From: Symsagittifera roscoffensis
Lineage: Eukaryota > Xenacoelomorpha > Acoela > Convolutidae
Reading direction: 5' to 3'
Assembly: GCF_963678635.1 (NCBI RefSeq)
Contig: NC_087066.1
Location: forward strand, 46,533,129 to 46,597,128
Length of the DNA: 64,000 nucleotides
The stretch's first letter is position 1; every line of letters starts with the position of its first letter. The notes below the pieces were generated by a model. The model did no database searches. It saw nothing but the letters and a program-made list of their open reading frames with translations, and had not been told where the DNA came from. The translations under genes and the position numbers were made by a program. Of this stretch, positions 28,896-40,374 are shown piece by piece.

Positions 28896-30143
28896 TTTGA
28901 AGTAAATTTTTCAAAAAAATAAGTCCTTATTTTTTTTGTTTACTTGTGTTCACTCTCTTTTTTCCAACTGTCTGTTGAATTTTTTTAAAATTGAATTAAC
29001 AGATTCCAGTATCCTTTGCTGCATAAGCTGATAAACCTTTTTTGACGTAGAAAATAGCTATTGTCGTCGGAAATTTTGTATGTGTTTTTTTGGTCGTTTT
29101 CAAAATTTGAGTTTTCTAGAAAACCATCCAGCCTAATCTCCAGAGTGAGGGCTCAGTCGAAAAAAAGGCTGCGAATAATTTTGAAAAAAGCTGCGAGGAA
29201 ATTCACTAGGAAATTTTTATGTCTATTCTGAAATTTGTACGTCACTAGGAAATTGTAATTGCTTCTGAAGTTATTACCGTTTGGCTGGTCACGGGAATTT
29301 TTCCTATATAATATGCTCAGCGACTATCTGTTCAATCGAAACAACAACATGTTAGAATCTTCCCTGTAGAAATATCTACGCCTTATTTTTCGTAGATCAA
29401 CTGATAACTTAGGAAAAGTCGGTTTTTTGAGAGTTTGGTCATTTTCTTCAAGCGTTTTTTCTCAAAACTGCCCAGCCAATTCTGAGATTGATTATTCAAT
29501 TAAAAGAACATGGTGTAGAGATCTTCTATGAATAAACGATTCCATTCTTTTTTGGAGGAAAGCAGATATGTTTTAGGAAAAGTCTTTTTTTCCTTTTTTT
29601 TTTTTTTTATCACTGTTGATTGAATTTTTCCCCCTTCTTAAAAATTATCATGCCAAATCTGATATTGAGTTCAATAAAAAGAACCGAAAGTAAACACTCG
29701 CCTACAGAAGCTACTTATAGCTTGTTTCATTAAAAACCACTGTTTCGGAAAAAAAAGTTTCATTAAAAACTACCTTGTTTCAGTAGGTGACAACCAATTT
29801 TTGAAATTCTGAAACGCAATTCGTCTCGCATCAGTATAACATTTATAAACTCTCAAAACTTTATAGCTCAAAGTTTTTTATGAAAGCAGTTTTTTGGCTC
29901 AACCAGTGGTCAAACAAATTTGTTTGCATTAATTGCTGCTCGATAATTAATTTTTTTCATTCAAGTTAATTTTTTCAACTTTTTCTTTTGACCTATTTTT
30001 TAAAAATCCGATTTCCGTCTCTTTTTCTGTTCATTTTTTTAATACAATGTTTTTGTTGTATTGCTAGTGTTTCGAATAAATAAGTTGATATGGTAAATAA
30101 AAAAGGAAGCATAGAGCTTGGCCATCAAAACTGGCTAATCAAG
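28896..30143 (+). repeat. Second degenerate ~165-180-bp array and flank
   Basis: GGAAAAGTC-like phrases recur near 29411, 29573 and 29741, each with the CAAATCTGA and TTCAAT(A/T)AAAAGAAC blocks seen at 17.3-18.0 kb. A partial right-end motif (TTTTTGTTGTATTGCTAGTG) lies at 30050-30075. Confidence 0.55.
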
Positions 30144-30238
30144 CAGTCATGGCCGAGTGATTAAGGCGTTTGTCTCGATTTTGGATAGACTATTTCGAAT
30201 TCAGTTAAACAGGTTTCGTGTAGGTTCGAATCCAGCTT
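30144..30238 (+). tRNA. tRNA-Ser-like sequence, probably pseudogene
   Basis: The start GCAGTCATGGCCGAGTGATTAAGGCG matches the acceptor and D-arm of eukaryotic tRNA-Ser closely, and GTAGGTTCGAATCC is a perfect B box. The anticodon loop seems to read CTCGAT (CGA). However, an extra ~25 bases follow the anticodon, either an intron or an insertion, and the 3' acceptor strand (TTTAACG) does not pair with GCAGTCA. Most likely a decayed tRNA-Ser gene or SINE head. Confidence 0.45.
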
Positions 30239-30479
30239 TAACGTTTTTTGTACTTTCGAGAATCATGCTTTCAAGATCATACAAGCCGATGTTTCTTTTA
30301 AAAAAAATTTTTGTTAGTGACCTTGATACTAACTTGCACAAATTGGAACCAAACTCGCAAGTCAGTATCTTTGTACTGCTAAAATTTATTTAGTTGCTAA
30401 ATAGCATGTGTTTTATCTGCTTTAAAAAAAGCATTCCTTTCTAACTATTTACCACTATCGAAAGTGTCATTTAAAGTAA

Positions 30480-30790
30480 TGAAGATCATTTTATAGGTCG
30501 TGTTGCGTTTTTGAAGGAAAATGTTTGAATGGTTCTCAAGCTCAAATTTTATTTTTGTAGTTTGATTTTTTTTTCTTTTGTCTTTATGTTAGTTTGCTTA
30601 AAGTTAGTTATGATACGCTCTCAAATTGTAAAACTGAACGATAGATAAAATTTCATTTCGAAAACGGTTTTTAATTCCAGCAGAATAAGAAATTTTTTGG
30701 TCCAAAGTTCTTAAATTGGGTTAATTTTACGAATGAAAGGCCAATCATAAAAGATTCTTGCAATTGTGTTCTAAATGTGATTTGTTTTCT
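30480..30790 (+). repeat. Dispersed repeat family C, copy 7
   Basis: Diverged copy with AATGAAGATCATTTTATAGG, the CTCAAATTTTATTTTTG block, TTTCGAAAACGG and CCAATCATAAAAG in the usual order. Confidence 0.5.
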
Positions 30791-30857
30791 CCGAATTTTG
30801 AAAGTCAATAAAACAATCAAACTGAAGTATGATTGGACTAAATACAAAACTATACGA

Positions 30858-30935
30858 GGTCTATAGTCTAGCGTATATGGCGAGGCCTACCAGCTGTAGA
30901 CCAGGGTTCAAGGCGACTATACATTGAGTTTCGTA
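30858..30935 (+). repeat. Weak tRNA-like sequence
   Basis: TATAGTCTAGCGTATATGG resembles the D-arm of tRNA-Glu/Asp and AGGGTTCAAGGC a B box about 35 bases on. Stems are poor. Possibly a SINE fragment. Confidence 0.3.
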
Positions 30936-31380
30936 TATGTTAATATACAGTGCTAAGCCCTAGTTGACCGTTTTTAACCGTTTTCTCCTTCTAATTTGGT
31001 TCAGACTTGATTAAGTCTGACCTCTACAAAGACAAATTTGTATCAGCGTCAAATACCAGTGGTTTGAGAGCTTGCTTTGGGTTTTGATGCGTTAATTGGT
31101 TGATGTTATGGTCAACTTAAATGTCGAGGTTTTTTGATTTTTAAAGTTTTTTTTACCAAAAAATTACTGTTTTCAAGTGTTTGGATTTAAATCTGTTTTA
31201 TTTGGAGATTGGTGCTACCAAAGTTACAGTGTTATTTACTTTAGACATTAAGGCGATTATAGCGCTGTTGTGAAGAGTATTGACTCCAATTCTAATGATC
31301 CTTTCTAGAGATGTTTCTAATTTTGAAAGGTTATTTTTTGTTCCTAAAAACTTAGGCGAACGATTGATTCTTTGTATCTA

Positions 31381-32022
31381 CAGTGCTGGTTTAAATTATC
31401 CGGACAAAACGAACAAAACATGAAACTTCAAACGCGTTTTTCTCAATTTGGGTTAAGATTAGACTAAAAGTGAAGAGAACAAAAGTTGCTTAGAATTTCG
31501 TCAGAATTAATAAGGTGCATTTTTTTCTCAATTAAAATTTTACCCCAAAATGGGTCATTTTTTTCAATTAATCAAGAATTACGCGGAAACTACTTTGTTA
31601 ATGTTAACGGAGCACAAGTTGTTTAAAATTTGTTTTAAAGCACAAGTTTTGTGTTTTATATAGTAAAAATCTTATTTCTTGACTATCAAGCAAAAATATT
31701 TTCTCTTCTACAGGTTTTTGGAATTTCGACCCTTCTAGAATTTTGTTGGGCTGTGTAAGAGGCTTCTTGTGATATATAATTCTTATCAATTAACAAAGTA
31801 GTTTCCGCGTAATTCTTGATTAATTGAAAAAAATGACCCATTTTTGGGGTAAAATTTTTGATTGAGATTTTCGGAGAAAAAATTGCACCTTTTTAATTAT
31901 GATGAAATTCTAAGCAACTTTTGTTTTCTTCACTTTTTGTCTAATCTTAACCCAAATTGAGAAAAATGCATTTGAAGTTTCAAGTTTTGTTCGTTTTGTC
32001 CGGATTATTTAAATCAGCACTG
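31381..32022. mobile_element. Palindromic Tc1/mariner-type MITE with TA target site
   Basis: The 642-bp element begins CAGTGCTGGTTTAAAT and ends ATTTAAATCAGCACTG, with TA directly outside each end (31379-31380, 32023-32024). The arms, about 220-230 bp each (to ~31604 and from ~31790), are inverted copies: CCGGACAAAACGAACAAAAC, CTCAATTTGGGTTAAGATTAG and CGCGGAAACTAC recur in reverse complement. The arms carry scattered differences, so it is not an assembly fold-back. The central ~190 bp is unique and non-coding. Confidence 0.88.
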
Positions 32023-32136
32023 TAATGTGCCAATGTTTACTTTTACCCTTAACTTTTTTTTCAATATGGTGAGAAGGAAATTTGCGCCTAGTTTTCTTAC
32101 TACATATAAATTTAAGACAAGGTCGATGAATATATA

Positions 32137-32349
32137 ATGCTGAAACCCCTCTTAGTCGTGCTTGGAGCTGAAGTTGGAAAATTTGGGAAGGTTTTTCTCC
32201 GTGTCGAAGTGTATTGTTTGAAGTATTTTGCTTTTCGGACCAATCAAGAGCGAGGATTTGAAGACTTTGCCAGTAACGAAAAGAGCACCACCAGTTATGC
32301 CAATAAAGATCTAAATTTCAATTTCATCAGGAAATTGAATTATCTATAA
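32137..32349 (+). CDS. Hypothetical ORF, 70 aa
   Basis: A complete ATG-TAA frame with a mixed, protein-like composition and a hydrophobic start (MLKPLLVVLGAEVGKFG). No motif, and no splice context examined supports it. Could be chance. Confidence 0.2.
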   Translation: MLKPLLVVLGAEVGKFGKVFLRVEVYCLKYFAFRTNQERGFEDFASNEKSTTSYANKDLNFNFIRKLNYL

Positions 32350-33005
32350 ACAAGGCTTGGACCTTCAGTTAGCCCCTGTCCCTGGAACACCAAAACATCT
32401 CGAAATATTTTTTGCAAAGAAAACTGTTGTCAGAGTTTTGTGTGCTACTCAGACAGATTTTTTTGTTTACTTGAGTTTTTGTATAGTTCTTTGTTTTTAG
32501 TGTTTATATGGCTCTGCTTTTGAGTTTCCGGATGTTTACAAATGCAATATCGGACATTTACACTGCAACTAAACGCGTTGCAGAGATCAATTAAAATTTT
32601 TCTGTTTTCATAACACGTCCAAAGGTGTTTTTTTAATGTATGAAAACAGCTACACCGATCTGCTCTGCTGGTGGCAAGGCTCGTTTCGGTCGACAAGTGT
32701 CTATCGAATTCACTTTATGAGTTTTGGACTAATAGAAGCGAAAAGAATTCTGATTAAGTAGCTTAAAATTGGTAAAATAGATTCTGGCTGTCTTTATTAA
32801 ATAATGTGACTAAGCAAAATAAAATAGTACTAGATCTTGTTATGAGACGTTTAGCTGCAATTGTAGTCTAGCTTTTGAAACTTCAGATCTCGTTGAAAAG
32901 CAGTACCGAATTCTAAATACCTAAAAAGTAATAATAAGCTCGTAAAAACTAACTGTTTGATCTTGCTCTTATTTATACCATTTTATACCGTTTTTATCCT
33001 GCAAA

Positions 33006-33308
33006 TTATGCCACCTTGTAATGAGACAATGTAAACGACGTGAAGTTAGGCTGCTTCATGTCGGCTGAATAACCCTTACCTGATGAGATGAGGGTTGAGA
33101 TCAATAAAGAGAATTCTTCGTTACAATTTAAGGTGAGTGTTGTTGAATATTTGTTTGAGATACAATTGTGAGTTGCAGAGTGAAAATCTAAAATTTTCCA
33201 ACCTGAGTTAATTAATGCGCGCTTAATTTTTATTTCGCTAGTATGCTCATCGTAGCAGTACAACAATGCCGAAGTACAACAGGCCCGGAAGTTGAAAAAA
33301 ATGGCCAT
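33006..33308 (-). CDS. Hypothetical ORF, 100 aa, minus strand
   Basis: Starts with ATG and ends in TAA. Composition is balanced and it lies in DNA free of the window's repeat families. No motif recognised. Listed because 100 ATG-started codons are uncommon in this AT-rich sequence. Confidence 0.25.
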   Translation of the reverse strand: MAIFFNFRACCTSALLYCYDEHTSEIKIKRALINSGWKILDFHSATHNCISNKYSTTLTLNCNEEFSLLISTLISSGKGYSADMKQPNFTSFTLSHYKVA

Positions 33309-33530
33309 TTTAATTGAAGCCGCCTGTTAAATAAATAAAGTTTCCCAAGCGCGGAGTCAGAATTTTTCTGAACAAGCAATTTTTTATTCAGTTTCGCTCA
33401 AAAACAAAGCAAGGTGGGTATTCATTAGTAACTAAATGAAAAATGTGTCCCATTTGTATCAAAATGAAAAATCAATCGAGTTTGTGCCGAAACATATTCT
33501 ATTGGCGGCGGAAAGATATTCATATCTGCT

Positions 33531-33962
33531 CAGTAGCGTGCTCAGAAATTTTTCTAGGGGAGGGGGGGCGCTTTTCAAAAAATTTTGAAAATTTTGCCGA
33601 CCTTTTTTAGGTTCAACAATTTGCCAATTTGATTTTCTGAGCTCTCCGAAAATAGTATAAGGACCCTATTTTTGTGAAAACATTTCTGCGCCGCAGGACA
33701 ATTTTTCAAAAAACAGGCCAAAAAGGCGTTTTAGGCACTTCTGGAAAATGTTGACAAAAAATTGTGCTTTTTTCCGCGCGCGCTTCCTCCTCAAAATTAG
33801 TCATATTGGCGCCCGGGACGCCATTAGAAAAATTTTGAGGTTGTTCAGCGAAAAATGGATGTCATAAAGTTACACTTAAGGAGGAACCCTTTGGAACAAC
33901 TCGGCAACCAGAATTGAGGAGGGGACGGGGCGGTCGTCCCCACCCCCCTCGGCACGCTACTG
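33531..33962 (+). mobile_element. hAT-type MITE with intact 8-bp target duplication
   Basis: 432 bp with terminal inverted repeats CAGTAGCGTGC / GCACGCTACTG, flanked on both sides by TATCTGCT (33523-33530 and 33963-33970). An 8-bp duplication and CAGTRGCGT-like ends are typical of hAT elements. Inside are G-rich and C-rich borders (GGGGAGGGGGGGCGC; CCCCACCCCCC). Decayed relatives (family E) lie at 14655, 18210, 38430 and 54130. It encodes no protein and must have been mobilised by another element's transposase. Confidence 0.92.
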
Positions 33963-34291
33963 TATCTGCTGTTTATTTATGTGCTGTTTGAACAGTAGAC
34001 AATTAGGTAATTTAATTTTTTGCTCAAGTTTCTACCAATCAAGTATAATTTCGGTACAAATGGGACCGGTTTTTCATTTTGATAACAAATGAACGTTGGT
34101 ACAAATGGCTCTTCACCACAAAACAGTATTCAGGCAATGTTTTTTACTCGGAAACAACCAAAAGTTTTCAAATACTTTAAATTTTCTGTAATGTTGAATA
34201 GGGATCATGAAATGTCAATTAGGAGATAAAATTTCAATTACTTGAAATTTATGTCAAACAATGGACTTGGTTTCTCCATGTTTGTCAATTA

Positions 34292-35760
34292 TCAATTAAT
34301 GGACCGATTATTCTTCAGGGCTTTAGCAATGTCAGTTTTTAGCCAAAATTTATGGTTCACGTTCAGAAATAGCTGCTTCTCGAGATTCATCGGCAGAAGG
34401 CTCTGTCGGAAGTCACCAAACGGAAACCCGGCCACGCTGAATTTTTTTCTGTCATGCTGGATGTTGATCTCAAATATTGTACAGCATCATAAAGGCTGTC
34501 AGCAGATTTTTCGTTTTTTTTCTTCCAGAAATTTTGACGCAAGCTTGTCCTCAAAATCAATCTCACTTCTATGCTGAGCAGTACTTGTTTTCTTTAGTGG
34601 TTCTACTGTTTCACTTTTTGCTAAGATCAACTCATTTTCTTTGCCCTTGGCTTTTTTGAACATTTTGAACAAGAGAGCTATCAAGTTGAGAAGAGTATTT
34701 TAATTCTGCATCTTTTGCAAGATATTCATCCATAATGAGATACTGCTCAATAATTGCATCGAAGAGGAACTGGGCATCGCTTATGTCAAAGTCTTCTTTC
34801 TGGAGCTAAATTGTGACTGTATTTCATTTTTTCATTTCCTTTCGCTGTTTTCTTTTGAAGAAGGAATCAGTTCTGGAACGTCTTTAATTCTGTCGAACTT
34901 AGATATATGATCCTTCAAGGACAGATACGTCTCAATCATCTCAAAAGCACTGCTCCATCTTGTGACGTTTCGTAATTTCACGCAACCCAGCAGCCCATTT
35001 CAAACTTTTGAACCTGATAATACAGGTTCATGTTCTTTGGTGGCAAGTTTGACAACAAGATTGAACCAATGATAGTGGCAGCCAATAAACTGAGTGTTGA
35101 AAAAAAACGGCCAACGTTTTGTCAGTATCACAGTTATCACCTATAAGGGATCTGACATCGTGTCGTCGACTTTGTGTTGACTGTCTCAATAACCCAAAGT
35201 AATTATGATGTGATTTTGCAGTCAACTGAGCTTCTGCCATAAAGGGAGAAAATTCAAAAAATATTTTTGTGTACCCACATCGTCAGCGTCAGGAAATGTC
35301 GCGAAAATGCAATAAAGTGGGTACTTACTCTTTCTCACCCATCCATGATCAGAGAAAACTTATCTGCAATTTTCTGCGCAACCACTAGTAAGTCTATCTA
35401 TACTGATGATGACTGTTTTCGCGCTGATATCCTTCAAATTTGAGTATTTTTGATTAAGAGGATCCTCAACAAATCTGAAAGGTTCCAAAGCCGAGAACTA
35501 ACCATTAAATGACTCGAATCGTTGTCAGCTGGCCCAGATATTTTAGCAGAAATGTCGCCCGTTCGGAAACCAGCGAATGTAGTAATATTTTGAATTCCAC
35601 GCTTTTACCATTCAGGATGATGCGACTTGGAATGCGAAAAGAGGTTACTCCTTCCTGACTCTGTGTTCTGGTTCAATTGCTTCTGACAGACGCATTTTCA
35701 CTGTCCTAATTTGGGTGGTGATTCGGTAAAAAACGAGCGCAAATTTCTTTTTGATTAACC
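34292..35760 (-). pseudogene. Decayed hAT transposase (BED finger to hATC)
   Basis: Read on the minus strand across several frames, hAT landmarks appear in order. They are: a BED-type finger (SGRSNLFSHSKSHHPEW, about 35690-35620); a DNCDTDKT block (about 35130) continuing after a frameshift in a T8 run as FIGCHYHWFNLVVKLA; NVTRWSSAFEMIETYLS (about 34980-34920); and a C-terminal SVAGFPFGDFRQSLLP-MNLEKQLFLNVNHKFW block (about 34435-34340), the dimerisation region. TGA at 34292-34294 may be the original stop. Multiple stops and frameshifts make it inactive. Terminal repeats not found. Confidence 0.8.
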
Positions 35761-37147
35761 ATGTTCGTTAGGATACGCAAGCAAAGCAACAAAGTGACAC
35801 ACTTTATCGGAAAAAAAACATTCAATTAATTGACAAATGAAACGCTATTAAAAGCGAGGGTGTTGGGGTGCAACTTCATGTTAAGTTCGTAATACAAGTT
35901 TTCATGAAAATCGGACAAATTTTCTACCTTTTTAGCCTCTTGTAAGTACAGCACTTGAGTCCGAACGGTCAAACGACTTGCTCATGCTGAGATTCCTTGT
36001 ATTGCGTAATGTAGGTGTTAACCAAGGTCACTATTAAAGGGCTGAGCATTAGGGTACATTTTCATGTTAGTTTCTTAATAAAATTTTTCATGAAAATCGG
36101 ACAAATTTGATGAAATTAATAGCAGCTTGCAAAGTTTATAGTCAATTTAATCAATTTGACTTTTAAATCCTAACCAGTAAAAAAAGCTGTTTTCAAGTTT
36201 TTGATATCAAAATTTCATATTCGTGTGCAGCTAAATTGAATCGAATTTTTTTAAACCCTGCGATAAGCAATGGTGTTGCAACCGGGTAGAAGTTTACGGA
36301 TGCAAACTTTTCAAAAGTTTGCATCCGTAAATAACTTTGTTCGGAGTATGGAAAATTAGAAATGGTAGTTTTACTCATCACATGTACAACCTACATGTAT
36401 TGCATGAAAAAAATTAGGCTCAAGCGTAATGCTGTACATTCCAAATATTTGCAACTTGGGTGCTTCTTAGCGCTGCCAAAATAATTGGTAAGCTTTGTAA
36501 TTTTGAGGTGTCGACTTGAATTATGTCGGCTTATTCAACTCAAATACTTTTCCAACTAATTTTTTTCAGTCAGTCATATCAGGTGATATCAATTCAACTA
36601 TGGCAATATATTATTTAATTATTTATTTTTGAAAAAATAACTAGAAGAAAACTTGTTGCGATAAGGGTATTGCAATCGGCTACTGGACTTTTTTCCCGTG
36701 GTGAACTTTAGGTACAGAATGGTCAAATGTGTAGGATAGGTAAATGTTAGACCTACTCAATTTCAGTCATGCTCAATATCTTGAAAATTCAAATAAAACT
36801 ACTTTCATTTCGGTAGACAAATCGGTATAGTTCGTTTCCGGTGTTAGTTTGTTTTCAAATATTCTTGTTTTCGGCTTAGCTTCTTTTGGCTCATTTTTCA
36901 AAAAGAAATTTGTTTTAATTGGTACTGTTTTTTGGTCTTTTTGTTAAGCATGGTTTTTATTTGTATTTGATTTTTTTAAACTCTTTTCAAAAGTTTGCAA
37001 CTTGTCATTTTACCAAGTCTGGTTTTTAATAATTTTATTTATATCATTTTTTTTCGATTAAACGATTTCAGCTCATATTTCATAGCATAATGAACTTAAA
37101 TTGCTTTGTTTTGAGGGCAAAAATTCCTGTTTGACAAAGTCAGGTAT
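35761..37147. other. Repeat-derived sequence with short duplications
   Basis: A TTCATGAAAATCGGACAAATT phrase with similar upstream sequence occurs twice (about 35900 and 36088). Left-end hairpin motifs of the composite repeat occur near 36255 (CCTGCGATAAGCAATGG) and 36652 (TTGCGATAAGGGTATTGCAATCGG). No gene seen. Confidence 0.45.
36293..36331. repeat. Perfect 39-bp hairpin
   Basis: TTTACGGATGCAAACTTTT, a single C, then its exact reverse complement: a 19-bp stem with a one-base centre. It begins right after a left-end hairpin motif (36253-36272). Such a perfect palindrome looks recent. Confidence 0.95.
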
Positions 37148-38287
37148 TATTACACTTGCGAGAGCAAATGTCTTGAAATTGGGAACAAGACTTTTTCCAG
37201 TACAAAACTTTTCTTATCCGTTTTTAACTTTTCTTCAACTTGCCTTTTTTTATTGAGCTATCGCAACCTCTAGGTGCCTTCCCACTTGGCGTAGAGGTAA
37301 GGCCGTCGCCTGTGTACTCAAAAGTTTTGGTTTCGACTCTCGGTCTAACCTTGTTTTTTCACTCTATATGCAATTGAAAAAACATTTTTGGTAAAAATAA
37401 TGTTCTTTAATGGTTCAAAGAGATGAACTTGAAGATTGTTAAGTTTTTTTGTAGAACCGTTCTGTTTTTTTTCGGCTCAACAGGTTTCTGCTCAAAGATT
37501 GTCGGCTTAGTTGTCACATCACCGATTTTTCTTTTTTTGTACTGTAGGCAACTTCCTTTGTAGTTGAAAGTGCAAGTGTTTTTCATTGAAAGTTTTTTTT
37601 AGTTTTTTTTATTTACATTATAGTTGCTTTTATTGTTCTGCTTTACATCAGCTGTTAGTAATTTTCGAACCTTGACTTCGTTTGTATATATTTTTTTTTT
37701 GCTAACAATTTTTTTTCGGCTTTTTTTTCTAGCTTGATAGTTTTCAGTTTTTGATATATCCGCTTATTGGCCTCATATATCATCTTTCGACGAGTGAAAA
37801 AAGTTTTTTTTGTGCGTGTCTGTGTTTTGAGGGCGAGGGGGACTTGATAGTTTTAAATTACTTTTAAATTTTGTTGATTTGTTTCCTGCTTTCCCCTTTT
37901 TGGGCTTAGTACTTTTCGGCCTATTTAATATCGGCTTAATAGCCTCTTTTGTTTCATTTGACGCGCAAAATAGTTTTTTTGAGGGCGAGGGGACTTGCTT
38001 ATTTTTTATAAGTCTTAAGTCTTGTTGATTTTTTTCGGCTCAAAGGGTTTCGGCCAAGGTATTTGCAGCTTCCTTACCGCTGGGTAAATTATCTTGCGAT
38101 TCACTTTCTTCACTTTCTGTAGTCTAAGCATGTTTTTTTTTCGCAATTTGTAGTCTTAGCATGGTTTTTTTCAAAACTAGCCTATTTCATTTTAAAAGAT
38201 CTAGTTTTTTCGACATTTTCGATTTTTTGAACTTTTTCGTTGTGTTGTATCACTAGTGGTGCGAAGATCAGCTTCGCCTCTGTGTAT
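37148..38287 (+). mobile_element. Hairpin-bounded composite repeat, copy with tRNA-like head
   Basis: Order as in the copy at 2351: CACTTGC-GAGA-GCAAATG start and GACTTTTT; tRNA-like head at 37274-37350 (CTTGGCGTAGAGGTAAGGC and GGTTTCGACTC); a ~165-bp module at 37437; and end hairpin GCGAAG-ATCAG-CTTCGC at 38261-38277 with CTCTGTG after it. The distance from left hairpin to tRNA-like head is about 125-140 bases in both copies. Confidence 0.55.
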
Positions 38288-39835
38288 TAGATTTAGTTTT
38301 CGAAGCTTCTCCGGCACCTTTTTTGTAAAGGTAAGTACTACTGGGATGACCAAAAGCCTGGTTTTGATTTCGGTCAAGGTTTTTTTAAACTGAAATTCGA
38401 ACGAAATTTTTTTTAACGAAAATTTTGTCGACCTTTTTTTAGGTCGACCAAATTGATTTTCTGAGCTCTCCTAAATGACTATTAAGACCCCATTGTGACC
38501 AAATTTTCTGCGCTGCAGGCAAATTTTTGAAAAAAGGGTTTTTTTCAGGCACTTTCAAATTTTTGATCAAAAAATCACAATTTTTTGGCGTGCGCTCCCC
38601 TCTCAAAATTAGTATATATTGGCGCCTTAGACAAGTTTAAAGGTCCGTCAAAAAATCGATATCTCAAAAAAGGGGGACCCTTTGGGTAGGGAGGGGGTCA
38701 ATTTTCTGAGGTTTTTTCAGTATATATGCAATCGAAAAAAAAATTTCGGTAAAAATAGTATTTTTTGGACTTCCGCTACTCTACTAAAATTTTGTCGGCT
38801 TAGTTGCCACATAACAATTTTGTTTGTCCTGTAAGGAATTTTCAATGCAAATGGAAATGTTCTTCTTTAATGGTTGAAGGAGGTGGACTTGAAGCTTGTT
38901 AATTTTTTTTAAAAACCAATTTGTTTTTTCGGCTCAACAGGTGGCTGCTCAAAAATTGTCGGCTTAGTTGCCACATCCCTGATTTTTTTTTGTACTGTAG
39001 GCAACTTCCTTTGTAGTTGAAAGTGCAAGTGTTGTTCTTTGAAAGTTTTTTTCTAAATATTTTTATTTACATTATAGTTGCTTTTAGTGTTCTGCTTTAC
39101 ATCAGCTGTTAGTAATTTTCTAACCTTGACTTCGTTTATTTTTTTTTGTTTTTTTTTGCTAACTATTTTTTCGGCTTTTTTTGTTTTTTTTTCTGGCTTG
39201 ATAGTTTTCAGCTTTTGATATATCGGCTTATTGGCCTCATATAGCATCTTTCGACGAGTGAAAAAAGTTTTTTTTGTGCGTGTCTGTGTTTTGAGGGCGA
39301 GGGGGACTTGATAGTTTTTCATTAGTTTTAAATTTTGTCGATTTCTTTCCTGCTTTTCCCCCTTTTTGGGCTTAGTACTTTTCGGCCTTTTTTATATCGG
39401 CTTAATAGCCTGATTTTGTTTCATTTGACGCGCAAAATAGATTTTTTGAGGGCGAGAGGACTTATTTAATTTTTTATGAGTCTTAAGTCTTGTTGATTTT
39501 TTTCGGCTCAAAGGGTTTCGGCCAAGGTTTTTGCAGCTTTCTTACCGCTGGGTAAATTATCTTGCGATTCACTTTCTGTAGTCTTAGCATGTTTTTTTTT
39601 CAAAACTAGCCTATTTCATTTTAATAGATCTAGTTTCTTCGACATTTTCGATTTTTTGAACTTTTTCTTTGTGTTGTATTGCTAGTGGTGCGAAGATCAG
39701 CTTCGCCTCTGTGTATTAGATTTAGTTTTCGAAGATTTTCCGGCACCCTTGTTCTAAAGGTTAGTACTACTGGGATGAACAAAGGCCTGGTTTTGAATTC
39801 AGTCAGTGTTTTTTTGAAACTGAAATTATTAAGTC
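37437..39835 (+). repeat. Segmental duplication, ~0.95-kb copies about 1.46 kb apart
   Basis: 37437-38400 and 38898-39835 match along their length. Both contain: the module with GTACTGTAGGCAACTTCC; ACATTATAGTTGCTTTTA; GCTTATTGGCCTCATATA; GTGTCTGTGTTTTGAGGGCG; GACGCGCAAAATAG; CTTACCGCTGGGTAAATTA; and the end hairpin. Copy 2 lacks a ~40-base stretch near 38110-38150. The Lys-rich minus-strand frame (39053-39322) has a broken counterpart in copy 1. A family E fragment (38430-38720) lies between them. Confidence 0.85.
38430..38720 (+). repeat. hAT-MITE-derived repeat (family E), decayed copy
   Basis: Blocks TTTAGGTCGACCAAATTG, CTGAGCTCTCC, TTCTGCGCTGCAGGC, GCGTGCGCTCCCCTC, TTGGCGCC and GGGAGGGGGTC in MITE order. 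Confidence 0.6.
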
Positions 39836-40374
39836 TCAAAAGTTGATCGGCCTATTCTATGTTTGCTTATGCTGTGTCGGCTTAGGCGCAAAGTCACCAA
39901 TTTTTCTTAAGCTGTTGTTGACTTTCCTTGCTTTTGTTTATTGCTTATTCTTTAGTTTCATATCTCTAATTTTACTAATTCTGACTTCGTATAATTTTAG
40001 CTGAAAATCTATAATTGGCCTAAATGGTTGGGGTTTTTGTTTTATTCGCTTAGTGACATAATTTTGAGCGTTTTGAGTGGAAAATATATATTTTTTTCTT
40101 TGTGCGTTTGCGAAGTGTGAACTGGTGTGAAAATTTGGAATTTCACAGCTTCATAGCTCTAAGTTTTTTGTGACAAAATTTTTGTTTTTGGCTCAACGGG
40201 CGTTTACCCGAGTGTTGTCGACTAAGATGGCACTCGTTACTTGTTTCCGAATACTCTTTTTAAGCCGGAAGATTTGGTTTCGGATGTTTTTTTTTCTTAT
40301 TTTGAACGTCCTTCGAGTCAACATTTTTTCTGTTTGACTTGGTGGCTTTCTGTCAGCTAGCTTACAATGCTATG

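Noticed and set aside
30144-30238. Functional tRNA-Ser gene
   Set aside because: The D-arm and T-loop match, but the acceptor strands do not pair and extra bases disrupt the anticodon arm.
39053-39322. Lys-rich 89-codon minus-strand open frame
   Set aside because: It comes from T-runs on the + strand within a duplicated repeat; the other copy is broken.
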